Below are positions 8,105-17,358 of a DNA stretch of 64,000 nt, piece by piece. Positions within the stretch are counted from its first letter, which is position 1. Each line of letters opens with the position of its first letter. The position numbers were made by a program, and so were the translations under genes. This stretch comes from Bradyrhizobium sp. 138. Lineage in GTDB: Bacteria; Pseudomonadota; Alphaproteobacteria; Rhizobiales; Xanthobacteraceae. The notes below the pieces were generated by a model. That model saw nothing but the letters and a program-made list of their open reading frames with translations. It did not search any database and was not told the DNA's origin. The stretch covers positions 62,001 to 126,000 of the forward strand of contig NZ_JADPKT010000095.1 of the NCBI RefSeq assembly GCF_023074075.1. The letters run 5' to 3'.

Positions 8105-9790
8105 ATGGAGCGCATCTGGCTCAAGCAATATCCGCCCGGCGTGCCTGCCGATATCGAGCCGACCCAATACGCATCGCTGGTCGACCTGCTGGAGGAGAGC
8201 TTCACCAAGTTCGCCGACCGCAAGGCGTTCATCTGCATGGACAAGTCGATCAGTTACCGCGACCTCGACCAGATGTCGGTCGCGCTCGCCGCCTATTTGC
8301 AGGGCCGCGGCCTGCAGCGCGGCGCCCGCGTCGCCCTCATGATGCCGAACGTGCTGCAATATCCGGTCGCAACCGCCGCGGTGCTGCGCGCCGGCTTCGC
8401 GGTCGTCAACGTCAACCCGCTCTACACCCCGCGTGAACTCGAGCATCAGCTCAAGGATTCCGGCGCCGAAGCCATCATCGTGCTGGAGAACTTTGCCCAC
8501 ACCGTCGAACAGGTGATCGCGAAGACCGCGGTGAAGCATGTCATCGTCGCCAGCATGGGCGACCTGCTCGGCTTCAAGGGTGTGATCGTCAACCTCGTCG
8601 TCCGCCGCGTCAAGAAGATGGTGCCGGCGTGGTCGCTGCCCGGCGCGGTGTCCTTCAACGACGCGCTCTCGGCCGGCCGCGGCCTGACCTTCAACAAGCC
8701 AAAGCTCTCGCCGGGCGACGTCGCGTTCCTGCAATATACCGGCGGCACCACCGGCGTCTCCAAGGGCGCCACCCTGCTCCACCGCAACATCGTCGCCAAC
8801 GTCCTGCAGAACGACGCCTGGCTTCAGCCGGCGATGGCCGCGCCGCCGCATGTCGATCAGCTCATGATCGTCTGCGCGCTGCCGCTCTATCACATCTTCG
8901 CGCTGACGGCCTGCTACCTGCTCGCGGTGCGCGCCGGCGGCTGCAATCTGCTGATCCCCAACCCGCGCGACATCGCGGGCTTCGTCAAGGAGCTGGCGAA
9001 ATACCAGGTCAACAGCTTCCCGGCGGTGAACACGCTCTACAACGGGCTGATGCACCATCCTGATTTCAAGAAGCTCGACTTCTCCAAGCTGAAGATCTCC
9101 AATGGCGGCGGCATGGCGGTGCAGCGTCCCGTGGCCGATCAATGGAAGGCGATCACCGGCTGCTTCATTGCCGAGGGCTACGGCCTGTCGGAGACCTCGC
9201 CGACGCTGACCTGCAACCCGGCGACGGCAACGGAGTTCACGGGCACGATCGGAATCCCCGTGCCGTCGACTTTCATCTCGATTCGCGACGACGACGGCAA
9301 CGAAGTGCCGCTCGGTCAGGCCGGCGAGATCTGCGCCAAGGGCCCGCAGGTGATGTCGGGCTACTGGAACAGGCCGGAAGAGACCGCCAAGGTGATGACC
9401 GCAGACGGCTTTTTCCGCACCGGCGACATCGGCATCATGGACGAGAAGGGCTACACCAAGATTGTCGACCGCAAGAAGGACATGATCCTGGTCTCCGGCT
9501 TCAACGTCTATCCGAATGAGATCGAGGAAGTGATCGCGAGCCATCCGGGTGTGCTCGAATGCGCCGTGATCGGCATCCCCGATTCCAAATCGGGCGAGGC
9601 GGTGAAGGCCTTCGTGGTGAAGAAGGATCAAAACCTCACGGCCGAGGCGGTGATCAAGTTCTGTCACGAGCAGCTCACCGGCTACAAGGTGCCCAAGCAC
9701 ATCGAATTCCGCACCGACCTACCCAAGACCAATGTCGGCAAGATCCTGCGCCGGCAGCTCCGCGACGAGAAGAAGGCGGAAGCGGCGTAA
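8105..9790 (+). CDS. fadD: Long-chain-fatty-acid-CoA ligase
   Basis: Activates fatty acids to acyl-CoA with ATP for beta-oxidation, at the inner face of the membrane. It has 561 residues, the usual FadD length. The AMP-binding P-loop TGGTTGVSKGA is at about 212-222, the GYGLSETSP motif near residue 360, TGDIG near 439, and the C-terminal lysine motif KTNVGKILRR near 542-551. An AGGGGAG ribosome site (8092-8098) lies 6 bp before the ATG. The next gene starts 15 bp after the stop, so the two may be co-transcribed. Confidence 0.93.
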   Translation: MERIWLKQYPPGVPADIEPTQYASLVDLLEESFTKFADRKAFICMDKSISYRDLDQMSVALAAYLQGRGLQRGARVALMMPNVLQYPVATAAVLRAGFAVVNVNPLYTPRELEHQLKDSGAEAIIVLENFAHTVEQVIAKTAVKHVIVASMGDLLGFKGVIVNLVVRRVKKMVPAWSLPGAVSFNDALSAGRGLTFNKPKLSPGDVAFLQYTGGTTGVSKGATLLHRNIVANVLQNDAWLQPAMAAPPHVDQLMIVCALPLYHIFALTACYLLAVRAGGCNLLIPNPRDIAGFVKELAKYQVNSFPAVNTLYNGLMHHPDFKKLDFSKLKISNGGGMAVQRPVADQWKAITGCFIAEGYGLSETSPTLTCNPATATEFTGTIGIPVPSTFISIRDDDGNEVPLGQAGEICAKGPQVMSGYWNRPEETAKVMTADGFFRTGDIGIMDEKGYTKIVDRKKDMILVSGFNVYPNEIEEVIASHPGVLECAVIGIPDSKSGEAVKAFVVKKDQNLTAEAVIKFCHEQLTGYKVPKHIEFRTDLPKTNVGKILRRQLRDEKKAEAA

Positions 9791-9805
9791 GGCCGCTTTC
9801 CATTC

Positions 9806-10360
9806 ATGCAGGAAGCCAGCGACATCACGCCATCCGGCATTCTCGCCTTTTGGCGCGAGGCCGGTCGCGATCGCTGGTACAAGCGCGACGACGCTTTCGA
9901 CGCGGAGGTCAGGCGCCGCTTTCTCGCGCTGTGGCAGAAGGCGGCCGCCGGCGAGCTTGCATCATGGGAGGCAAGCGACGACGGCGCGCTCGCGCTCGTC
10001 ATCGTGCTCGACCAATTCCCCCGCAACATGTTTCGCGACACGCCGCAGGCCTTTGCCAGCGATATGCTGGCGCGCGATGTCGCCCGCCGCGCCATCGAAA
10101 GGGGCACGGATCGCAGGATCGATTCCATCCTGCTCCAATTCCTCTATCTGCCCTTCATGCATTCCGAGCACCTGGCTGACCAGTTGCACTGCGTTGCGCT
10201 GTTTCAGGGCACCGACAATACCGAGAACCTGAGATACGCTCGCGAGCACGCCGATATCATCCAGCGGTTCGGTCGCTTCCCCCACCGCAACCGCCTCCTG
10301 GGCCGTGACACCACCGAGGAAGAGCAGGCCTTCCTCGACGGCGGCGGTTTTGCCGGTTGA
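9806..10360 (+). CDS. DUF924 family protein
   Basis: A 184-residue cytoplasmic alpha-helical protein. DUF924 hallmarks are an N-terminal IxxFWxxAGxxxWYxxD block, LALVIVLDQFPRNMFRDTPQAFA in the middle, FLYLPFMHSEHLADQ, and FGRFPHRN near the end. The family has a TPR-like fold but no assigned function. It sits 15 bp downstream of fadD on the same strand, so it probably shares that transcript. Confidence 0.85.
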   Translation: MQEASDITPSGILAFWREAGRDRWYKRDDAFDAEVRRRFLALWQKAAAGELASWEASDDGALALVIVLDQFPRNMFRDTPQAFASDMLARDVARRAIERGTDRRIDSILLQFLYLPFMHSEHLADQLHCVALFQGTDNTENLRYAREHADIIQRFGRFPHRNRLLGRDTTEEEQAFLDGGGFAG

Positions 10361-10468
10361 TGACATCACGGTGAACGGCAGCCGCCCTCGCTGCTTCCGC
10401 CACGGGCAATATTGTGCAGGCCCGCGCCACGGTCTAAAAAGCGGGATCGATATTCAGGGAGACTGACG

Positions 10469-10954
10469 ATGGCGATCCAGACTGGCGACAAGCTGCCCGA
10501 GGCGAAATTCCGCGTGATGACGGCGGAAGGCCCGCAGGTGAAGACCACCGACGATATCTTCAAGGGCAAGAAGGTGGCGCTGTTCGCGGTGCCCGGCGCC
10601 TATACCGGCACCTGCCACAAGATGCATCTGCCGAGCATCTTCCTCAACGCCTACGCCCTGAAGGACAAAGGCGTCGACAGCATCGCGATCGTCTCCGTCA
10701 ACGACGCCTTCGTCATGAACGCCTGGAAGCGCGACACCGACCAGCGCGACGAGGCCATCTTCCTCGCCGACGGCAATGCCGATTTCACCAAGGCGATCGG
10801 CATGGAGCTCGACGCCTCCGCCAACGGCCTCGGCATCCGCTCCAAGCGCTATTCGATGCTGGTCGAGGACGGCGTGGTCAAGAAGCTGAACCTCGAAGCG
10901 ATGCCCGGCAAGGTCGAGGTCTCCGGCGGCGATACGCTGCTCGGGCAGCTGTAA
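10469..10954 (+). CDS. Peroxiredoxin, Prx5/AhpE-like (1-Cys)
   Basis: Reduces hydrogen peroxide and alkyl hydroperoxides. The 161-residue protein has the Prx5 active-site block PGAYTGTCHKMHLP with the peroxidatic cysteine at C49; no second cysteine is present, so it is a 1-Cys type recycled by glutathione or another thiol donor. The start is the ATG at 10469 with a GGGAGA site 5 bp upstream; the frame stays open upstream but carries no better start. It ends before a dispersed palindrome and faces rnhA. Confidence 0.9.
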   Translation: MAIQTGDKLPEAKFRVMTAEGPQVKTTDDIFKGKKVALFAVPGAYTGTCHKMHLPSIFLNAYALKDKGVDSIAIVSVNDAFVMNAWKRDTDQRDEAIFLADGNADFTKAIGMELDASANGLGIRSKRYSMLVEDGVVKKLNLEAMPGKVEVSGGDTLLGQL

Positions 10955-10987
10955 AGTTAGACCCCCGGCTCCTTCCAAGCAGGAAGT

Positions 10988-11082
10988 GCCGTAGGGTGGG
11001 CAAAGGCGCGCCAGCGCCGTGCCCACCATCTTTCCGCGATTGAGAGAAAGGCGTGGGCACGCTCCGCTTTGCCCATCCTACG
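10988..11082. repeat. Dispersed palindromic element, family 1, copy a
   Basis: About 95 bp with near-complementary ends (gtagggtgggcaaa and gctttgcccatcctac) and inner arms gtgcccacc / gcgtgggcacgc. It lies between the convergent peroxiredoxin and rnhA genes and can fold as a long hairpin, so it may act as a two-way terminator. Copies b, c and d lie at 28218, 62792 and 62911. Confidence 0.85.
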
Positions 11083-11117
11083 AAACTACGAATCGGGCGA
11101 CGCCGACAGCGCGTCGC

Positions 11118-11582
11118 CTACTCCCGCACCCGCTGCCGCAACCGCGCCATGGCGATTCCATCCCGCGCCAATTGATCGGCGCGTTCGTTCTCGGGGTGGC
11201 CGGCGTGGCCCTTGACCCAATGCCAGCGGATCTCGTGCTGCTTCAGCGCGGCATCGAGGCGCTGCCATAGCTCGACGTTCTTCACCGGCTTCTTGTCGGC
11301 GGTGCGCCAGCCGTTGCGCTTCCAGCCGAATATCCAGCCCGTGATGCCCTGCCGGACATACTGGCTGTCTGTGTAGAGATCGACGGAGCACGGCTTCTTC
11401 AGCGCTTCGAGCGCGGAGATTGCCGCCATCAACTCCATCTGATTGTTGGTGGTGTGGCGCTCGCCGCCGTTCAGCTCTTTTTCCTTGTCGCCGAACTTCA
11501 GGATCGCGCCCCAGCCGCCCGGCCCGGGATTTCCCGAGCAGGCGCCGTCGGTATAGATCGTGACAACGGGACGCTCGCTCAC
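11118..11582 (-). CDS. rnhA: Ribonuclease HI
   Basis: Cuts the RNA strand of RNA-DNA hybrids, removing primers and R-loops. The 154-residue protein has the full catalytic set: D12 (YTDGACSGNPGPGGWG), E50 (NNQMELMAA), D72 (LYTDSQYV), H126 (VKGHAGH) and D136 (ERADQLA). The start is GTG at 11582, whose bases overlap the TGA stop of thrB (GTGA), so translation is probably coupled. An ATG-led start further upstream would lie inside thrB and is rejected. Confidence 0.93.
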   Translation of the reverse strand: MSERPVVTIYTDGACSGNPGPGGWGAILKFGDKEKELNGGERHTTNNQMELMAAISALEALKKPCSVDLYTDSQYVRQGITGWIFGWKRNGWRTADKKPVKNVELWQRLDAALKQHEIRWHWVKGHAGHPENERADQLARDGIAMARLRQRVRE

Positions 11583-12562
11583 GCCACCAGCCCCGACGGC
11601 ATCAGCCCATAGTCGCGCACGCTCGTAACGCTCTGGTGAAAGCGCAGCTTGCGGACATATTCCAGCGGGTCTTTCGGCTTCACCAACGCACCGGGCGGCA
11701 CGTTGAGCCAGTCCACCAGCCGCGTCAGCAGGAAGCGGATCGCAGCGCCACGCGCGAGCAGCGGCAGCGCGGCTTCTTCCGCCTCCGAAAGCTTGCGGAC
11801 CCGGCCATAGGCGTTGAGGAAGGCACGCGCCTTGGTGACGTTGAAGGAATGATCCGGCTCGAAGCACCAGGCGTTGAGGCAGATCGCGACGTCATAGGCC
11901 AGCATGTCGTTGCAGGCGAAGGTGAAGTCGATGATCCCGGAGAGCTTGTCGCCGAGGAAGAAGACGTTATCGTTGAAGAGGTCGGCGTGGATCACGCCTT
12001 CCGGCAGACTGTCCGGCCAGATCCCGCTCGAGAGATGGTCGAGCTCGGCCGCCAGAAACGCGCGCAGGCCCGGCTGCACCTCGTCGGCGCGGTGTGAGGC
12101 CACATCGAACAGCGGACGCCAGCCCGAGACCGACAGCGCGTTGGCGCGCCGAACCGTAAAGTTCGCTCCGGCCAGATGCATCTTCGCCAGCCCCTCGCCG
12201 ACGCCGGCGCAATGGGCCACGTTCGGCTTGCGCGGCCACATGCCTTCGAGAAAGGTGATGATCGCCGCAGGGCGTCCCGACAGCTCGCGCAGCGCCTCGC
12301 CATCGCGTCCCTTCACCGGCAGCGGGCAGTTGACGCCGTGCTCGGCCAGATGCGTCATCAGGGCCAGGAAAAACGGCAAATCGTTCTTCGCCACGCGCTT
12401 CTCGTAGAGCGTGAGGATGAACGACCCCTGGCTGGTATGCAGCAGGAAGTTGGTATTCTCGACGCCCTCGGCGATGCCCTTGTAGGAGAGCAATTCGCCG
12501 AGATCATATTGCTTCAGGAAATCCGCAAGCTCGTCGGCGGCAACGTCGGTGTAGACCGCCAT
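11579..12562 (-). CDS. thrB: Homoserine kinase (APH-fold type)
   Basis: Phosphorylates L-homoserine on the way to threonine. The 327-residue protein belongs to the aminoglycoside-phosphotransferase-like ThrB of alphaproteobacteria, not the GHMP kinase type of enteric bacteria. The kinase loop VIHADLFNDNVFF (HxDxxxxN) and the metal motif IIDFTFACNDMLAYD are intact. It follows ispH by 6 bp and overlaps rnhA by 4 bp, giving an ispH-thrB-rnhA operon, an arrangement I recall from related alphaproteobacteria. Confidence 0.93.
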   Translation of the reverse strand: MAVYTDVAADELADFLKQYDLGELLSYKGIAEGVENTNFLLHTSQGSFILTLYEKRVAKNDLPFFLALMTHLAEHGVNCPLPVKGRDGEALRELSGRPAAIITFLEGMWPRKPNVAHCAGVGEGLAKMHLAGANFTVRRANALSVSGWRPLFDVASHRADEVQPGLRAFLAAELDHLSSGIWPDSLPEGVIHADLFNDNVFFLGDKLSGIIDFTFACNDMLAYDVAICLNAWCFEPDHSFNVTKARAFLNAYGRVRKLSEAEEAALPLLARGAAIRFLLTRLVDWLNVPPGALVKPKDPLEYVRKLRFHQSVTSVRDYGLMPSGLVA

Positions 12563-12568
12563 AAAAGT

Positions 12569-13537
12569 CTACTCGGCGGCAGCTTCGGGGCGCACCTGAC
12601 GGGGCAGCGGGAAGAACTCGTTCTCCTCCGCAGCCGAGACCGTCTCCACATGCAGCGTGTAGCGCTCGGCAAACGCATCCATGATCTCTTCGACGATGAC
12701 TTCCGGCGCGGACGCGCCCGCGGTGATACCGAGGCTCTTGATGTTGCCGAATTTGGTCCAGTCGATATCAGTGGCGCGCTGCGCCAGCACCGCGATCCCG
12801 CAGCCCTCGCGCTCGGCGACCTCGCGCAGGCGCTGCGAGTTCGACGAATTGGGGGCCCCGACAACGATGAGCGCGTCGACCACCGGCGCCACCTTCTTCA
12901 CCGCGAGCTGGCGGTTGGTGGTGGCGTAGCAGATGTCTTCCTTGTGCGGCCCGTTGATGTTCGGGAAGCGCTCCTTCAGGAGCGCCACGATCTCCGCGGT
13001 GTCGTCGATCGACAGCGTGGTCTGGGTCACGAAGGCGAGGTTGTTGGGGTCCTTCGGGGCGATGGTCTTGGCGTCCTCGGCGGTCTCGATCAGGGTGACG
13101 GCGCCGGTCGGAAGCTGGCCGAGCGTGCCGACCACCTCGGGATGATGGGAGTGGCCGATCAGGAAGATCTCGCGGCCACGCTTGAAATGGATCGCGGCCT
13201 CGCGGTGCACCTTGGTCACCAGCGGGCAGGTTGCATCCAGCGAGAACAGATTGCGGGACTGGGCGTCGGCGGGAACCGATTTCGGCACGCCGTGGGCCGA
13301 GAACACCACCGGTGCGGTGGTATTTTCCGGGATTTCGGCGAGCTCCTCGACGAAGATGGCGCCCTTTTTCTTCAACCCGTCGACGACGTACTTGTTGTGC
13401 ACAATCTCGTGGCGAACATAGACGGGGGCGCCATACTTATCGAGCGCCCGTTCCACGGTGTCGATCGCCCGGACCACCCCGGCGCAGAAGCCACGGGGAG
13501 AACAAAGCACGATCTTGAGGTCTGGTTTGGCTGACAT
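12569..13537 (-). CDS. ispH: 4-hydroxy-3-methylbut-2-enyl diphosphate reductase
   Basis: Last step of the MEP isoprenoid pathway, making IPP and DMAPP with a [4Fe-4S] cluster. The three cluster cysteines are at C18 (SPRGFCAGV), C104 (DATCPLVTKVH) and C203 (DICYATTNRQ); the catalytic region GHSHHPEVVGT is near residues 128-138, and the substrate loop APNSSNSQRLRE is present. The protein has 322 residues from the ATG at 13537; an in-frame ATG at 13561 would add eight residues without family support. First gene of the ispH-thrB-rnhA operon. Confidence 0.95.
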   Translation of the reverse strand: MSAKPDLKIVLCSPRGFCAGVVRAIDTVERALDKYGAPVYVRHEIVHNKYVVDGLKKKGAIFVEELAEIPENTTAPVVFSAHGVPKSVPADAQSRNLFSLDATCPLVTKVHREAAIHFKRGREIFLIGHSHHPEVVGTLGQLPTGAVTLIETAEDAKTIAPKDPNNLAFVTQTTLSIDDTAEIVALLKERFPNINGPHKEDICYATTNRQLAVKKVAPVVDALIVVGAPNSSNSQRLREVAEREGCGIAVLAQRATDIDWTKFGNIKSLGITAGASAPEVIVEEIMDAFAERYTLHVETVSAAEENEFFPLPRQVRPEAAAE

Positions 13538-13780
13538 TGAGCAATCTCGGGACCGAATCACCTCGCCAAAAGGGCGGGAGCGGTCGATGGATGGAATAGG
13601 GCTTAGGGTACGGGCTTACAGGGAATTGGGCCCCCTTTCGGGCGCTGTCAAGGCACTATCTATAGCAGAACCATTGCGTGGCTACCCCCTCCGGGCTTAT
13701 ATAGCGCGAATTCCCAGTCATCGCTGATGACCACCGGTTTCGCCTCCAGAGGGGTGGGCGAAGCACAAAGGAGATTTGCC

Positions 13781-14476
13781 ATGAGCAACGCACCTCTGAT
13801 GCCCAAGGCGACCGCCGTCTGGCTGCTCGACAACACCGCGCTGACCTTCGACCAGGTCGCCGATTTCACCAAGATGCATCCCCTCGAGGTGCGTGCGATC
13901 GCCGACGGCGATGCCGCCCAGGGCATCAAGGGCATGGATCCCCTCTCCAACGGCCAGCTGACCCGCGAGGAGATCGAGAAGGGCGAGAACAATCCGGATT
14001 ACCGCCTCCGCCTCCAGGAGAGCAAGGTGGTGCTGCCGCCGCAGCCCAAGCGGAAGGGCCCGCGCTACACCCCGGTCTCGCGCCGCCACGAGCGTCCGAG
14101 CGCCATCCTCTGGCTGCTGCGCAACCATGCCGAGCTCAAGGACGCTCAGATCATGCGCCTGGTCGGCACCACCAAGAGCACGATCGCGAGCGTGCGGGAC
14201 CGAACCCACTGGAACACCTCCCAGCTGACCCCGATCGACCCTGTTACCCTCGGCCTCTGCTCGCAGATCGAGCTCGATTTCGAGGTGGCGCGCGCGGCCA
14301 AGGAGAAGCCGATCGACGCAGCCTATGGCGGCGCAACCCTGCTGCCGGCGTCCGAGACCACCAAGAAGGACGAGTTCGAGCCGGCCGAGCGATCGAGCGA
14401 CGACCTCAACCTCGACGCCGTATTCGCCAAGCTGAAGACGCTCGGCGGCAAGAAGCAGGAAGACGAGGAGGAGTAA
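13781..14476 (+). CDS. trcR: Cell-cycle transcriptional regulator TrcR (DUF1013)
   Basis: A 231-residue protein of the DUF1013 family, which was characterised in Caulobacter as TrcR, a factor that associates with RNA polymerase and tunes cell-cycle promoters. Visible parts: an N-terminal MPKATAVWLLDNTALTFDQ helix region, a central basic stretch (QPKRKGPRYTPVSRRHER, about 88-105), an HTH-like segment with DAQIMRLVGTTKSTIASVR (about 122-140), and an acidic C-terminus. An AAAGGAG site precedes the ATG at 13781, which rules out the ATG at 13727. Conserved across alphaproteobacteria; function here is by homology. Confidence 0.85.
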   Translation: MSNAPLMPKATAVWLLDNTALTFDQVADFTKMHPLEVRAIADGDAAQGIKGMDPLSNGQLTREEIEKGENNPDYRLRLQESKVVLPPQPKRKGPRYTPVSRRHERPSAILWLLRNHAELKDAQIMRLVGTTKSTIASVRDRTHWNTSQLTPIDPVTLGLCSQIELDFEVARAAKEKPIDAAYGGATLLPASETTKKDEFEPAERSSDDLNLDAVFAKLKTLGGKKQEDEEE

Positions 14477-14512
14477 GGCTCCAGGCTTCGCGCCAAACGC
14501 CCAAATCGATTC

Positions 14513-14546
14513 GAACGCGGCGGAGCCATCCGCCGCGTTCTTGCTT
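14513..14546 (+). terminator. Terminator after trcR
   Basis: GAACGCGGCGG and CCGCCGCGTTC form a perfect 11-bp stem with a 6-nt loop, followed by a T-rich tract (TTGCTTT), 37 bp after the trcR stop. Confidence 0.75.
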
Positions 14547-14636
14547 TGGGGCACGACACGGAACGGCACGGGCCGAACAGTCGAGGCCCCAAGATGAAAG
14601 TCAGAGTGACGCGTACTACACCCGCAGGGGCGCAGC

Positions 14637-14843
14637 TCAGCCGAGCTCGATCACGTCGTCGACCTCGTGGACGAGCCCGACGCTATCGATGGTCAGCACC
14701 ATCTTCGCGTTGAGTTTCTCGTGTCCCTTGATCCGGCCGGCTGCGATCGCATCGCGCACGGCCTTCTCGATCTCGCGCTGTGAGGTGACCCCGACCTGCT
14801 TGAGGAATTTACGCAAAGACGTGTTGAACTTGTCCTCGTTCAT
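14637..14843 (-). CDS. DUF6494 family small protein
   Basis: A 68-residue cytoplasmic protein, MNEDKFNTSLRKFLKQVG onward, with a central VRDAIAAGRIKGHEKL segment and a C-terminal beta strand region (VLTIDSVGLVHEVDDVIEL). This matches the small DUF6494 family of rhizobia and relatives, which has no known function. The start ATG at 14843 is followed at once by the family's conserved opening. It precedes a 3' neighbour, trcR, in the opposite direction. Confidence 0.75.
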   Translation of the reverse strand: MNEDKFNTSLRKFLKQVGVTSQREIEKAVRDAIAAGRIKGHEKLNAKMVLTIDSVGLVHEVDDVIELG

Positions 14844-14868
14844 GACGGCCTCCGTTGACCGGGACGAC

Positions 14869-15129
14869 CTACGGCCGCTCGGGATGGTTCAGCATGTATT
14901 CGCCGAGATCGCGCTGGCGGCGGTCGGCACGCGCGGTGGCGGCGTTGCGCTGGACGTCGCGGTCCTTGCGACAGGCCACGTATTCCGGCGAGCCTACCGC
15001 ATAGCCGCGGCTCTGGCAGACCGCGTCGTCATCGTCGCCGCCCACCGCCACGGGCGTCTGGTAGCGCGCGGAGCAGGCGGAGAGCATGAGGCCCGCAAAC
15101 ACAATCGCAAGAAACGGCTTCGAATTCAT
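14869..15129 (-). CDS. Small lipoprotein
   Basis: An 86-residue protein with a lipobox LMLSAC (cysteine at residue 19), so it is predicted to be lipid-anchored in the envelope. After the cysteine comes a short Asp-rich loop and a charged helix (VACRKDRDVQRNAATARADR). No family is recognised; similar short lipoproteins with an xxCRxxRDxQ helix are common in Bradyrhizobium. It lies 25 bp upstream of the DUF6494 gene and may share its transcript. Confidence 0.75.
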   Translation of the reverse strand: MNSKPFLAIVFAGLMLSACSARYQTPVAVGGDDDDAVCQSRGYAVGSPEYVACRKDRDVQRNAATARADRRQRDLGEYMLNHPERP

Positions 15130-15142
15130 AGCAGCTCTTTCG

Positions 15143-15255
15143 CCCTCATGGTGAGGAGCCCGCGCAGCGCGCGTCTCGAACCATGGAAGGCCCGGATGCA
15201 GCAGCGGGGCCTTTCATCCTTCGAGACGCGCGCCGGGCGCTCCTCAGGATGAGGG
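15143..15255. repeat. Dispersed palindromic element, family 3
   Basis: About 113 bp with complementary ends (ccctcatggtgaggagc and gctcctcaggatgaggg) and inner arms cgcgcgtctcgaa / ttcgagacgcgcg. It fills the gap between prpE and the small lipoprotein gene. Confidence 0.75.
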
Positions 15256-15298
15256 TTGAGCTGAAAAATGCGGCCTATTCAAGCCTCATCTGGTCGCC

Positions 15299-17209
15299 TC
15301 ACACCCGTCCCTTCAGCGCCTCCCCGATCTCGTCGAGCGCCTTGGGGTCCTCGATCGTCGCCGGCATGGTCCACGGCTCGCCGTCGGCGATTTTCTTGAT
15401 GGTGCCGCGCAGAATCTTGCCGGAGCGCGTCTTGGGCAGGCGGCCGACGGTGATCGCGAGCTTGAAGGCGGCGACCGGACCGAGCTTGTCGCGCACCAGC
15501 GCGACGATCTCCTTCTCGATCTCGGCGGGCGCGCGCGTCACGCCGGCCTTGAGCACCAGGAAGCCGCAGGGCACCTCGCCCTTGATCGCGTCCTTGACGC
15601 CGAGCACGGCGCATTCGGCGACATCGGGATGCGAGGCCAGGATCTCTTCCATGCCGCCGGTGGAGAGCCGATGTCCCGCGACGTTGATGATGTCGTCGGT
15701 GCGGCCCATGACGAAGACATAGCCGTCCTCGTCCTTGTAGCCGGCATCCGAGGTTTTGTAATAGCCGGGGAATTCGGTGAGATAAGCCTCCCTGAAGCGC
15801 TCGTCCTGATTCCACAGCGTCGGCAGGCAGCCCGGCGGCATCGGCAGCTTGATGACGATCGAGCCCATCGTGTTGGGTCCCACCGGCTTCGCCGCCTCGT
15901 CGACGACGTCGACCTGGTAGCCCGGCATCGGCACCGTCGGCGAGCCATGCTTCACCGGCAGCATGCCGAGGCCAACCGGATTGCCGGCGATGCACCAGCC
16001 GGTCTCGGTCTGCCACCAATGGTCGATCACCGGCACCTTCAATTGCTGCTCCGCCCATTCGACTGTCGGCGGATCGGCGCGCTCGCCGGCGAGGAACAGG
16101 GTGCGGAATTTCGAGAGGTCGTATCGCCGGATGAATTGTCCTTCCGGATCCTCTTTCCGGATCGCGCGGAATGCGGTCGGCGCGGTGAAGAAGGCAACCG
16201 CCTTGTGCTCCGAGATCACGCGCCAGAATGCGCCGGCATCGGGCGTGCCGACCGGCTTGCCCTCGTACATGATCGTGGTCGCGCCGTGCAGCAGCGGGCC
16301 GTAGACGATGTAGCTGTGGCCGACCACCCAGCCGATGTCGGAGCCGCACCACCACACCTCGCCCGGCTTGACGCCATAGAGGTTGAACATCGACCATTTC
16401 ACCGCGACGAGATGACCGCCATTGTCGCGCACGACGCCCTTCGGGATGCCCGTGGTGCCCGAGGTGTAGAGGATGTAGAGCGGATCGGTCGCGGCAACAG
16501 GCGCGCAAGCGGCCTTCTTGCCCTCGTTCAGCGCCTTGCGGCGCAGGCTCGCCCAATCATAGTCCCGGCCCGGGGTCAGGTCGCAAGTCAGCTGCGGACG
16601 CTGCAGCACGATGCAGGCCTTCGGCTTGCTGCCGGCAAGCTTGATCGCCTCGTCGAGCAGCGGCTTGTACTGCACGATGCGGCCGGGCTCGATGCCACAG
16701 CTCGCGGAGAGAATGAGTTTCGGCTGCGCGTCGTCGATGCGGGTGGCGAGCTCCTTGGCGGCAAAGCCGCCGAACACCACGGAATGCACCGCGCCGATCC
16801 GCGCGCAGGCGAGCATCGCGACCACGGCCTCTGGCACCATCGGCATATAGAGGATGACACGATCGCCCTTGGCGACGCCAAAATCCTGCATGATCGCGGC
16901 GAGCGCCTGCACCTCGGTCAGCAGTTCCGCATAGGTCAGTTTGGTGACGCTGCCCGTGAGCGGCGAATCGTGGATCAGCGCGACCTGGTCGGCGCGGCCG
17001 CGTTCGACATGGCGATCGAGCGAGTTGTAGCAGGTATTGACGAGCCCGCCGGTGAACCAGCGGCCGTAGGTTCCTTGGCTGGGGTCGAAGATTTTCTTGG
17101 GCGGCTCGATCCAGTCGATCTCTTTCGCCGCCTCGGCCCAGAAGCCGTTGGGGTCGGCGAGAGAGCGCGCATGGACCTCATGATAACTGCTCTTGCCCTG
17201 GACATTCAT
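15299..17209 (-). CDS. prpE: Propionate-CoA ligase (acetyl-CoA synthetase family)
   Basis: Activates propionate (and probably acetate) to its CoA ester. The 636-residue protein has the ACS N-terminal domain (YHEVHARSLADPNGFWAEAA), P-loop YTSGTTGIPKGVV at about 245-257, the WWQTETGWCIAG adenylate motif near 403, DDIINVAGHRLSTGGMEE hinge near 517, and catalytic lysine in KTRSGKILRGT near 595. The hinge and length suit PrpE rather than Acs. The start at 17209 (MNVQGKSSYHEV) is chosen on family alignment; upstream in-frame codons fall into repeat DNA. Confidence 0.9.
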   Translation of the reverse strand: MNVQGKSSYHEVHARSLADPNGFWAEAAKEIDWIEPPKKIFDPSQGTYGRWFTGGLVNTCYNSLDRHVERGRADQVALIHDSPLTGSVTKLTYAELLTEVQALAAIMQDFGVAKGDRVILYMPMVPEAVVAMLACARIGAVHSVVFGGFAAKELATRIDDAQPKLILSASCGIEPGRIVQYKPLLDEAIKLAGSKPKACIVLQRPQLTCDLTPGRDYDWASLRRKALNEGKKAACAPVAATDPLYILYTSGTTGIPKGVVRDNGGHLVAVKWSMFNLYGVKPGEVWWCGSDIGWVVGHSYIVYGPLLHGATTIMYEGKPVGTPDAGAFWRVISEHKAVAFFTAPTAFRAIRKEDPEGQFIRRYDLSKFRTLFLAGERADPPTVEWAEQQLKVPVIDHWWQTETGWCIAGNPVGLGMLPVKHGSPTVPMPGYQVDVVDEAAKPVGPNTMGSIVIKLPMPPGCLPTLWNQDERFREAYLTEFPGYYKTSDAGYKDEDGYVFVMGRTDDIINVAGHRLSTGGMEEILASHPDVAECAVLGVKDAIKGEVPCGFLVLKAGVTRAPAEIEKEIVALVRDKLGPVAAFKLAITVGRLPKTRSGKILRGTIKKIADGEPWTMPATIEDPKALDEIGEALKGRV

Positions 17210-17358
17210 TCCCGCGCTCCCGTTCCCTTTATTCGCCTGGCCCAGAGCCTTGTGGTTGGACGGGCGTCCCGCCATGACCAGGATCAATTGCCGGCCTTGT
17301 TTGAGGGCTATTTTCCCGGGAACGGGCCGCGGTTCAAGCTGAAAAGGATGGGTCTTCG

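Noticed and set aside
10988..11082. CRISPR-like array from repeated gtgggcac units
   Set aside because: Units are arms of a single hairpin, not evenly spaced direct repeats with unique spacers; no cas genes are present.
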